19,907 nucleotides of DNA from an uncultured Caulobacter sp. (lineage in GTDB: Bacteria > Pseudomonadota > Alphaproteobacteria > Caulobacterales > Caulobacteraceae): the NCBI GenBank assembly GCA_937925635.1, contig CALALX010000018.1:1-19907 (forward strand). Direction: 5' to 3'. The number at the start of each line of letters is the position of its first letter. The first letter of the stretch is position 1. Below the pieces are notes generated by a model. The model had not been told where the DNA came from and ran no database searches. It saw only the letters and a program-made list of their open reading frames with translations. Of this stretch, positions 13,664-19,907 are shown one piece after another. Both the position numbers and the translations under genes were made by a program.

Positions 13664-14764
13664 TCAGACGTTGAAGCGGAAGTGCATCACGTCGCCGTCC
13701 TTGACGACGTAGTCCTTGCCTTCCGAACGCATCTTGCCGGCTTCCTTGGCGCCGTGCTCACCGCCGAGGGCGATGAAGTCGTCGTAGGCGATGGTCTCGG
13801 CGCGGATGAAGCCCTTCTCGAAGTCATTGTGGATTACGCCCGCCGCCTGCGGCGCGGTGGTCCCGACCTCGATGGTCCAGGCGCGAGCCTCCTTCGGCCC
13901 GACCGTGAAGTAGCTCTGCAGGCCCAGCAGGCTGTAGGCCTCGCGGATCAGGCGGTTGAGGCCCGGCTCGTGGAGGCCGAGGGTCTCCAGGAACTCGGCG
14001 CGTTCCGCAGGATCCAGCAGCGCGATCTCGCTTTCGATCTGGGCGGAGATGACCACGCTCTTGGCGTTGTCACGCTTCGCCCGCTCGGCGACCCGGTCGG
14101 AGAAGGCATTGCCCTTGTCGGCCGAACCCTCATCCACGTTGCAGACGTACAGCGCCGGCAGCGAGGTCAGCAGCTGCAGCATGTGCCAGGCCTTGTAGTC
14201 TTCCTTGCTGATTTCGGCGGCGCGGGCGGGGCGGCCGTTGTTCAGCTGCTCCAGCGCCACGTTGATGAGGCGCAGGGTGTTGGCGGCGTCCTTGTCGCCG
14301 CCGGACTTGGCCTTCTTCTCCACGTTCGGCTTGCGCTTCTCAAGGCTCTCGAGGTCGGCGAGCATCAGCTCGGTCTCGATGATCTCGAGGTCGGCGATCG
14401 GGTCGATCCGGCCCTCGACGTGGGTGATGTCGCCATCCTCGAAGCAGCGGGCGACGAAGGCCACGGCGTCGCAATCGCGGATGTTGGCCAGGAACTGGTT
14501 GCCCAGGCCTTCGCCCTTCGACGCGCCGCGCACCAGGCCGGCGATGTCCACGAAGTTGATGCGCGAGGGGATGATCTCCTTGGACCCGGCGACCCTGGCC
14601 AGTTCCTCCAGCCGCGGCTCGGGCACGGCGACGTCGCCGGTGTTCGGCTCGATGGTGCAGAACGGGTAGTTGGCCGCCTGGGCGGACGCGGTCTGGGTCA
14701 GGGCGTTGAACAGGGTCGACTTGCCCACGTTGGGCAGGCCGACGATCGCGACTTTCAGGGCCAT
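13664..14764 (-). CDS. ychF: Ribosome-associated ATPase/GTPase YchF
   Basis: 366 residues, the normal YchF/OLA1 length. YchF is an Obg-like P-loop protein that prefers ATP and binds ribosomes; it is linked to stress and redox responses. The G1 loop GLPNVGKS is at 9-16. Switch II is DIAGLVRGASKGEGLGN (73-89). The G4 position is NVDE (209-212), the non-canonical motif in place of NKxD that explains ATP preference. A helical coiled region (about 130-200) comes between, and the C-terminus (about 281-366) is the TGS domain ending KDGDVMHFRFNV. The ATG at 14764 has no strong Shine-Dalgarno. It heads an operon with the NTF2-like and sir2 genes and is divergent from the methyltransferase. Confidence 0.97.
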   Translation of the reverse strand: MALKVAIVGLPNVGKSTLFNALTQTASAQAANYPFCTIEPNTGDVAVPEPRLEELARVAGSKEIIPSRINFVDIAGLVRGASKGEGLGNQFLANIRDCDAVAFVARCFEDGDITHVEGRIDPIADLEIIETELMLADLESLEKRKPNVEKKAKSGGDKDAANTLRLINVALEQLNNGRPARAAEISKEDYKAWHMLQLLTSLPALYVCNVDEGSADKGNAFSDRVAERAKRDNAKSVVISAQIESEIALLDPAERAEFLETLGLHEPGLNRLIREAYSLLGLQSYFTVGPKEARAWTIEVGTTAPQAAGVIHNDFEKGFIRAETIAYDDFIALGGEHGAKEAGKMRSEGKDYVVKDGDVMHFRFNV

Positions 14765-14797
14765 CGGGTCTTTGGAGTTGTCGGTTTCGGGAGGCGC

Positions 14798-14805
14798 GAC
14801 CTAGC
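14798..14805 (-). promoter_or_regulatory. Candidate -10 element for ychF
   Basis: On the minus strand GCTAGGTC matches the Caulobacter -10 consensus GCTANAWC in 7 of 8 positions and stands 33 bases before the ATG. No convincing -35 (TTGACGS) lies 10-14 bases further up, so this is only suggestive. Confidence 0.28.
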
Positions 14806-14887
14806 ACGTTATCGGACGCATGGCGAAAGGGATTGCTGGTCCGCCATCAGCGGTGGACTTCCTGGCCTGGAAGCGAGATTTGGAGGC

Positions 14888-15838
14888 ATGACCCAGGACG
14901 ATCTCACCGCCCTCGAACAGCAGCTCGCCCACCTGCGAGCGACGCTGGATATCCACATTCGCGAGTCGCGCACGCTTTGGCGGCAAATGACCCTGCCGCC
15001 CCGCGCCCTCTGGCGTTGGACGCCGGAAGGGGTCGCGCCGTCACCGGCCGCCTTCGCGACCTCGACCTGCTGCCGGCAGGAGCACTTCCAGCAGGGCTAC
15101 TTCGCCTACTGGACCGGTCGGATGCAGGACACCCTTCGGTATCACCGCAAGCTCTGGGAGTTCGTCTACATCTGCCAGGCGGCCTATGAACGCGGCCTGC
15201 TCGCGCCGGGGCGCAGGGGGCTGGGCTTCGGCGTCGGCGGCGAGCCGCTGCCGGCCCTGTTCGCGGCGGAGGGGTGCGAGATTCTGGCGACCGACATGGG
15301 CGCACAGGAAGCGGCCGACGCCGGCTGGGCCCAGAGCGCGCAACACGCCGCCGACAAGCTCGCCCTGGCGCGGCCCGGCATCTGCGCCCAGGCCGATTTC
15401 GACGCGCGGGTCAGCTATCGCAGCGTCGACATGACCGCCGTGCCCGACGACATCGTCGGCTACGACTTCTGCTGGTCGGCCTGCGCGCTGGAGCATCTGG
15501 GATCGATCGAGGCCGGCGGCGACTTCATCGAACGCAGCATGGATTGCCTGGCTCCGGGCGGATTCGCCATCCACACCACCGAATACAATCTGTCGTCCAA
15601 TGAGGAGACGATCGATCTCGGCCCGACCGTGCTCTATCGGCGGCGGGATATCGAGGCGATCGCCGCTCGGCTGACCGCACGCGGGTACGAGGTGGCGCCG
15701 CTGGATTTCGATCCTGGCAGCGGCCCGGTCGACAACTACATCGACGTCCCGCCCTACCTGAATGAGCCGATCCTCAAGCTGGCGCTGGGCGGCTATGCCT
15801 GCACCTCGTTCGGCTTGATCGTCCGCAAGCCGGGTTGA
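14888..15838 (+). CDS. SAM-dependent methyltransferase-like protein
   Basis: 316 residues from the ATG at 14888. GGAGG ends only one base before this ATG, which is too close for normal initiation, but no earlier start codon fits the frame except far upstream in the antisense of ychF; Met34 is the alternative. Residues 109-126 (RRGLGFGVGGEPLPALFA) look like a glycine-rich motif I, with an acidic end of strand 2 at D136 (ILATDMG). Further on, YDFCWSACALEHLGSIEAGG and LAPGGFAIHTTEYN match the motif IV/V-post region of class I methyltransferases. About 90 residues precede the core, starting with a helix (LEQQLAHLRATLDIHI) and containing aromatic and Cys residues (CCRQEHFQQGYFAYW). Such proteins often sit with sugar or surface-polysaccharide genes, but none is near. 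The substrate is unknown. It ends 4 bases from the convergent TPR gene. Confidence 0.75.
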   Translation: MTQDDLTALEQQLAHLRATLDIHIRESRTLWRQMTLPPRALWRWTPEGVAPSPAAFATSTCCRQEHFQQGYFAYWTGRMQDTLRYHRKLWEFVYICQAAYERGLLAPGRRGLGFGVGGEPLPALFAAEGCEILATDMGAQEAADAGWAQSAQHAADKLALARPGICAQADFDARVSYRSVDMTAVPDDIVGYDFCWSACALEHLGSIEAGGDFIERSMDCLAPGGFAIHTTEYNLSSNEETIDLGPTVLYRRRDIEAIAARLTARGYEVAPLDFDPGSGPVDNYIDVPPYLNEPILKLALGGYACTSFGLIVRKPG

Positions 15839-15842
15839 GCGG

Positions 15843-16580
15843 TCAGGTCAGCGCGGCGGCGGCGAAGTCGCGCCAGGCCTTCGCCTCCTTGCGGAAGTGG
15901 CTGGTGGCGCGGGACGCGCGCTTCTCGATGTCCGCCATCGCTTCCTCGGCCTCGGCCCGGCGGCCAGTCTCGGCCAGGAAGGCGGCGTAGCGGGCGAGGC
16001 CCTCAAGGCCAGGAAGTCGTCCAGCCGCCCACTGGTAGGCGGTGTCCGCCTCGCTGTGGCGACCGAGCGCATGATAGGCGCGCCCCATGATCAGCGCGGC
16101 CTGGGGCGTGCGGCCCGCTTCGCCGATCTCGCCGAGCTGTTCGAGAATCGGCAGCGCCTCGGCATGGCGATTCAGTTCAACCAGGGCGCGGGCGCGGCCG
16201 AGCAACAGGCTTGGATCCTCGGCATGGATGCCGGTGGCGGCCTCGGCGTAGAGGTGCTCGGCCTCGTCGAACCGGCCCAGGGCGGCGGCGGCGGCGGCCA
16301 TGCGCATGCGGTTGCCGACGGTCGGGCTGTCGTCCGCCGCGACCTTCGCCTCGCGGTACTCCCGCTCGGGATCGAGCGCATGCTTGGCGGCCTGGCCCAG
16401 CCGGCGCGCGGTCGAGCCGCCCATCAGCTCGGGCAGCACGGCGACCAGGGCGTAGACGATGCCGCCGAGCGGCTGGAAGGCCAGGATGATGAACAGCCAG
16501 TACATCTCGCGCCCGCTGCGCACCGCGTGCACGCACAGCAGGATCGAGAACACCAGCGAAAGACCGATACCAAAGATCAT
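15843..16580 (-). CDS. Membrane-anchored TPR protein
   Basis: 245 residues. The N-terminus has two transmembrane helices (about 1-20 and 27-50) separated by SGREMYWLF. This 'GxxxYWLFIILAFQPLGGIVY' layout is like the short PLDc_N segment seen at the start of many membrane proteins. The remainder (about 85-240) is alpha-helical with tetratricopeptide patterns such as ALGRFDEAEHLYAEA, LVELNRHAEALPILEQL, YHALGRHSEADTAYQWA and ETGRRAEAEEAMADI. These usually bind protein partners or assemble complexes on the cytoplasmic face. The ATG at 16580 is preceded by GGGAGGG about 5 bases upstream. It follows pth by 48 bases on the same strand and may be co-transcribed. No enzymatic motif is seen. Confidence 0.8.
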   Translation of the reverse strand: MIFGIGLSLVFSILLCVHAVRSGREMYWLFIILAFQPLGGIVYALVAVLPELMGGSTARRLGQAAKHALDPEREYREAKVAADDSPTVGNRMRMAAAAAALGRFDEAEHLYAEAATGIHAEDPSLLLGRARALVELNRHAEALPILEQLGEIGEAGRTPQAALIMGRAYHALGRHSEADTAYQWAAGRLPGLEGLARYAAFLAETGRRAEAEEAMADIEKRASRATSHFRKEAKAWRDFAAAALT

Positions 16581-16628
16581 CGTCGCCCTCCCGAGGCGTC
16601 GCTCACTCTGCCGCTGCGGCGCGGGAGG

Positions 16629-17252
16629 TCAATCGCCGTCACGCGCCAGCTTGCGGGGGTCGGCCTTGGGGGCCGGCGCCAGGCGCATGACCTCGGCCTG
16701 GAAGCGCTCGTCGTCGCCGGCGGCGGCGAAGGGCAGGGCGTCGGCGATGGCGTCCAGCATTGGGTCCAGCCAGACATGCTCGGCCTTGTGCAGGTCGCCC
16801 AGGACGTAGTGCATGACCATATCCTTGTCACCCGGGTGACCCACGCCGATGCGGGCCCGTCGGAAGTCGGCTCCGACCTGACTGGTCACCGAGCGAATGC
16901 CGTTGTTGCCCGCCGCACCGCCGCCGCTCTTCATCCGGAAGCGGCCAGGCGCGAGATCGATCTCGTCGTGAAAGACGATCACGTCGGCGGGTTTGAGCTT
17001 GAAGAAGCGCACGGCCTCGCCGACCGCGCGGCCGGTCTCGTTGTAGTAGGTCTGCGGCTTCAGCATCAGCAGCTTCACCGGGCCGCCCGGGGTGGCGACT
17101 TGACCTTCGCAGGCCAACCCCTGGAACCGCGCGCGCCAGGGCGCGGTCGCCCAGCGGCGGGCGATGGCGTCCAGGGCCATGAAGCCGACGTTGTGGCGGT
17201 TCTTCTCGTACTTGGGCCCCGGATTGCCGAGGCCGGCGAGGATCAACGTCAT
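16629..17252 (-). CDS. pth: Peptidyl-tRNA hydrolase
   Basis: 207 residues from the ATG at 17252, chosen because GGGAGG stands 6-11 bases upstream and the family begins right at this Met; a start 28 codons earlier would add an odd tail. It releases tRNA from peptidyl-tRNA that drops off ribosomes. Residues match E. coli Pth: N10 (AGLGNPG), catalytic H20 (KNRHNVGF), N71 (PQTYYNETG), D96 (VFHDEIDL), N117 (GNNGIRS). The usual Met before the first active-site Asn (Met67 in E. coli) is Tyr70 here. It lies downstream of rplY on the same strand, a pairing common in alphaproteobacteria, but with a terminator between them. The last 25 residues are a charged tail beyond the minimal enzyme. Confidence 0.95.
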   Translation of the reverse strand: MTLILAGLGNPGPKYEKNRHNVGFMALDAIARRWATAPWRARFQGLACEGQVATPGGPVKLLMLKPQTYYNETGRAVGEAVRFFKLKPADVIVFHDEIDLAPGRFRMKSGGGAAGNNGIRSVTSQVGADFRRARIGVGHPGDKDMVMHYVLGDLHKAEHVWLDPMLDAIADALPFAAAGDDERFQAEVMRLAPAPKADPRKLARDGD

Positions 17253-17331
17253 CTCGGCCTCCCTGCCGAGCGCGTTAGGCGGAAGTGCAGGCGGTTCCGC
17301 CGCCCGAACGCGCTCGAACTCCCAAACCTGG

Positions 17332-17350
17332 AGCATGCCCGCGGCATGCT
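17332..17350. repeat. Perfect inverted repeat between rplY and pth
   Basis: AGCATGCC (17332-17339) and GGCATGCT (17343-17350) are an exact 8-bp inverted repeat around CGC. Adjacent on the minus strand is GCTAGAAG (17349-17356), which resembles a Caulobacter -10. The palindrome may therefore be an operator or a 5'-end hairpin for the pth transcript. No T-run follows on either strand, so it is not a plain terminator. Confidence 0.4.
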
Positions 17351-17357
17351 TCTAGCG

Positions 17358-17391
17358 CTCAAACGAAAACGGGCGAGCCTAGGCCCGCCCG
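17358..17391 (-). terminator. Intrinsic terminator after rplY
   Basis: On the minus strand, CGGGCG pairs with CGCCCG (17370-17391) around a central GCCTAGGC palindrome with one mismatched position, and TTTTCGTTT follows. It stands 27 bases after the rplY stop, so it should end the rplY message before pth. Confidence 0.75.
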
Positions 17392-17417
17392 TGAACGTCG
17401 TCGCGTCGCGAAGGCGA

Positions 17418-18023
17418 TCAGCCTTCGCTGGCGGCTTCTTCGGCGGCTTCCGACATCGCGGCCGAGGACACCTTGATGGTCGCGATCACGAAGTCGCGGT
17501 CGGTGACCACCGGGCTCACGCCCTTCGGCAGGGTGATGTCGCCAATGCGAATCGTGTCGCCCATGGCCTTGCCGGTCAGGTCGACGACCAGCTCTTCCGG
17601 AATCGACTGGGCCGGAGCGTTCACTTCCACCTCGTGGCGGACCACTTCCAGCGAGCCGCCCGACTTCATGCCCGGCGAGGCTTCGTGGTTCTTGAAGTGG
17701 ACCGGCACGGCGATCTTGATCACGCCGGTTTCGTCGACGCGGTACAGGTCGAAATGGACCGGCTCGTCGGTGACCGGGTGGAACTGCACGTCCTTGGCGA
17801 TCACCGGCTGGGTCTCGTCGCCGTACTTCAGCGTCACGAGGTGGCCGAGCAGCTTGCCCGTGTAGAGCGACTTCCGGAACTCGTTGGACTTCACGGCGAT
17901 CGCCACCGGGTCCTTCGAACCACCGTACAGGACGCCCGGCACTTTGCCGGCGCGGCGCGCTTCGCGGGCGCCGCCGGTGCCGGTGCGCTCACGGACTTCG
18001 ACGTTCAGGACGATCTCGGCCAT
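17418..18023 (-). CDS. rplY: 50S ribosomal protein L25 (long, CTC form)
   Basis: 201 residues, the two-domain form instead of the 94-residue E. coli L25. The N-terminal domain (about 1-92) has the 5S rRNA-binding strands, with RERTGTGGAREARRAGKVPG (12-31) as the signature. The C-terminal domain (about 95-190) is the TL5/CTC beta domain (VPVHFKNHEASPGMKSGG, LTGKAMGDTIRIGDI), with an Ala/Glu-rich tail. It binds 5S rRNA in the large subunit. The ATG at 18023 is preceded by AAGAAG. A hairpin with a T-rich tail sits in the leader (18039-18077) and a terminator follows the gene. Neighbours prs upstream and pth downstream are the arrangement common in alphaproteobacteria. Confidence 0.97.
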   Translation of the reverse strand: MAEIVLNVEVRERTGTGGAREARRAGKVPGVLYGGSKDPVAIAVKSNEFRKSLYTGKLLGHLVTLKYGDETQPVIAKDVQFHPVTDEPVHFDLYRVDETGVIKIAVPVHFKNHEASPGMKSGGSLEVVRHEVEVNAPAQSIPEELVVDLTGKAMGDTIRIGDITLPKGVSPVVTDRDFVIATIKVSSAAMSEAAEEAASEG

Positions 18024-18038
18024 GGTCTTCTTGGTCTC

Positions 18039-18077
18039 AAAACGAAGTCGCCGCGGCAGAAATCTCCGCGCGGCGAC
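18039..18077 (-). promoter_or_regulatory. Hairpin with T-rich tail in the rplY leader (attenuator-like)
   Basis: GTCGCCGCG (18069-18077 read on the minus strand) pairs perfectly with CGCGGCGAC (18047-18055) around a 13-base loop. TTCGTTTTGAG follows (18046 down to about 18036). The structure ends some 23 bases before the rplY ATG, too close for a promoter to fit between. It could be an attenuator in the rplY mRNA, or the terminator of the lipoprotein transcript lying inside the rplY leader. Confidence 0.5.
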
Positions 18078-18100
18078 GGTCTGTGAATTCAGGGTTGCGC

Positions 18101-18129
18101 TCGATACACGCTTTAGGCCGGGGACGCAA
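18101..18129 (-). promoter_or_regulatory. Candidate rplY promoter
   Basis: On the minus strand TTGCGT (18124-18129) and TATCGA (18101-18106) are 17 bases apart. Both are partial matches. A start near 18094 would give a leader of about 70 bases that contains the hairpin. Confidence 0.3.
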
Positions 18130-18164
18130 CGTGACTCTGGACGTCCTCGTCGACCGCCCCCGTC

Positions 18165-19205
18165 CTAGCGACGGGTGGCGGTCTTCTTGCCGGAGGCGGC
18201 GATGGTCGGCACGGGCTTCGGCGGCGGCGGCGGTTCGGGGGGCATCATCGCGCCGGACGCCTTGATCATGCACTGGCCGGTGTCGATCATGATGTGCTGG
18301 CCGAGACAGAAGACGTCCTCGTAGTGCGGCTTGGACACGGCCAGGCACTGGTAGAGGTTCAGCTTGGCCATCTTCAGGCAGTAGCCGCTCGACTGTTCAT
18401 TGCTGATGGCGTCGATCGAGGCCCAGTTGGCGTCGCCGGCTTCGCCGAGGGCGGCGAGCGCGGCCACGGCCATGCCGCGAATGACCAGCGGCGACCACGG
18501 CGGCGGGGCTTGTTGGCCGACCACCGGCATCGGGGCCGCGCCGTTGAAGGCCTGCTGCAGCATCATCACATCGGCCGCGTCGCCGAGCATCGGCGTGGTG
18601 CTGAGGGTGCGCGCCTCGATGAGGCGGCCCTCGCGGTTGAGCACGTCCTTCTTGGACCAGGGTTGGCGCTGAACGTCGTAGGCCGCCTGCTTGACGGCGC
18701 GACCGCTGATCAGCAGGCGCGTGGCCTCGCCGCCGAGGCCGGCGACGATCAGGTCGGCGGCGTTCTGGGCGCCCGGCAGGTTCACCACGGTGTTCGGGTT
18801 GGCGATGATCTGGTCGCGCAAGCTGATCCGGGCGGCCGGGTTGGCGGCCTGGGCGCGAAGGCCCTGGACGAAGGTCTGATCCTGCAGCGCCAGAATGGCG
18901 GCGTAGGCGACGGCGCCGCGCTGGTACTGACGCGGTTCATAGGCGGCGGCCACCTTCAATGACGCGGCGATCGAGGCGCCGTCCTTGAAGTCAGGCGTGA
19001 TCGCTCCGGCGCGGGCCATGTAGCCGCGCCAGGCGCTGGCCTCCTCGATGAGGCGCGGCGCCAGGGTGATCGGCGGCGGCGCGGGCGGCGGCGGCGGCAC
19101 GTACGGCGGCGGCGGTGCGGTGGTCTTGCACGCGGCGACAAGCACGGTCAGGGCGGCGAGCGCGGCGGCGGGCGCGAGGCGTCGAACGGTCAGAAGCGAT
19201 TTCAT
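18165..19205 (-). CDS. Proline-rich lipoprotein of unknown function
   Basis: 346 residues from the ATG at 19205, with GGGGGA about 10 bases upstream; a GTG at 19223 is open but sits before this site. The N-terminus is a lipoprotein signal: basic (KSLLTVRRL), hydrophobic (AAALAALTVLVA), and lipobox VAAC with Cys26 the acylated residue. A proline-rich linker follows (PPPPYVPPPPPAPPP, about 31-45). The middle region is helical with no recognised domain. The C-terminal third holds a four-Cys region (GYCLKMAKLNLYQC, VFCLGQ, GQCMIKA) and then a second proline-rich, basic tail (PPEPPPPPKP, KKTATRR). The tandem proline codons make GGC/CGC-rich DNA. The gene lies between prs and rplY on the same strand, and its stop is 141 bases from rplY. 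Role unknown; a periplasmic envelope protein is the natural guess. Confidence 0.78.
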   Translation of the reverse strand: MKSLLTVRRLAPAAALAALTVLVAACKTTAPPPPYVPPPPPAPPPITLAPRLIEEASAWRGYMARAGAITPDFKDGASIAASLKVAAAYEPRQYQRGAVAYAAILALQDQTFVQGLRAQAANPAARISLRDQIIANPNTVVNLPGAQNAADLIVAGLGGEATRLLISGRAVKQAAYDVQRQPWSKKDVLNREGRLIEARTLSTTPMLGDAADVMMLQQAFNGAAPMPVVGQQAPPPWSPLVIRGMAVAALAALGEAGDANWASIDAISNEQSSGYCLKMAKLNLYQCLAVSKPHYEDVFCLGQHIMIDTGQCMIKASGAMMPPEPPPPPKPVPTIAASGKKTATRR

Positions 19206-19320
19206 GGCAGCGATTTCCCCCACCGGCGCCCGGCGAAGTCAATAGAACTCGGTTGCACGGCGAGAATGTGACGCCCGCCGTTAACCATCGGTGGACGCCG
19301 CCACAGCAACCGCAAGCCCT

Positions 19321-19907
<587 letters not shown>

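Noticed and set aside
13682..14887. Long plus-strand extension of the methyltransferase frame antisense to ychF
   Set aside because: The extension mirrors ychF codons and has no protein signature; the family-like part begins at the ATG at 14888.
15897..18086. 729-codon plus-strand open frame over the TPR, pth and rplY genes
   Set aside because: It is the antisense of three recognised genes and has Arg/His/Gly-biased composition, a GC-rich shadow.
18094..18130. GTTGCG / CGCAAC inverted repeat around the candidate rplY promoter
   Set aside because: Only 6 bp with a 25-base spacer; likely chance in GC-rich DNA.
19070..19115. GGC-rich repeat tract
   Set aside because: It encodes the proline linker of the lipoprotein; not an independent repeat element.

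Overview
The window looks like chromosomal DNA from a GC-rich alphaproteobacterium, most likely a member of the Caulobacterales (Caulobacter / Phenylobacterium / Brevundimonas type). The basis is uniformly high GC, a separate petA-petB-petC (not fused b/c1) bc1 operon with alphaproteobacterial heme-ligand spacing, a long CTC-type ribosomal protein L25 next to pth, and two promoters that resemble the Caulobacter housekeeping consensus (TTGACGS, 10-14 nt, GCTANAWC) or are leaderless. Genus cannot be settled from sequence alone. I see no tRNA, rRNA, CRISPR array, insertion sequence, phage gene or compositional island. Almost the whole window is ordinary core chromosome, and no gap between genes exceeds about 225 bases.

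Layout. 1-1696 (+): the 3' end of a NUDIX (CoA pyrophosphatase-type) gene, then a CCA-adding tRNA nucleotidyltransferase. 1715-2587 (-): hemF, convergent with cca and divergent from the bc1 operon. 2588-2808: shared hemF/petA upstream region carrying a perfect 8-bp inverted repeat. 2809-5441 (+): petA-petB-petC, closed by a strong intrinsic terminator. 5494-6306 (-): exported two-lobed retropepsin-like protein. 6389-8929 (+): CPBP membrane protease, methylthioadenosine phosphorylase, TMEM175-like channel. 8985-9563 (+): small exported lipocalin-like protein with its own promoter.

9564-12516 is the most accessory-looking part: two dienelactone-hydrolase paralogues on the minus strand diverge from a TetR regulator and a phytanoyl-CoA dioxygenase-family gene on the plus strand. 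A 28-bp interrupted palindrome covers the tetR -10 element and start codon, which suggests an autoregulated, probably leaderless, divergent module. 12513-14764 (-): ychF, a small NTF2-like protein and a Sir2 deacylase form a tight operon that meets the dioxygenase gene tail to tail, sharing a CTAG. 14888-15838 (+): a SAM-methyltransferase-like protein. 15843-19907 (-): prs (partial), a proline-rich lipoprotein, rplY, pth and a membrane-anchored TPR protein. A terminator lies after rplY, and a hairpin with a T-rich tail lies in the rplY leader.

Functionally, hemF and petABC link heme synthesis with respiratory cytochromes. rplY, pth, ychF and cca are translation and tRNA maintenance genes. prs and mtnP serve nucleotide and methionine salvage. 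I found no clearly new multi-gene system. The best candidates for new biology are the TetR/DLH/PhyH module with its operator, the degenerate double-lobe aspartyl protease, and the leader hairpins at hemF/petA and rplY.
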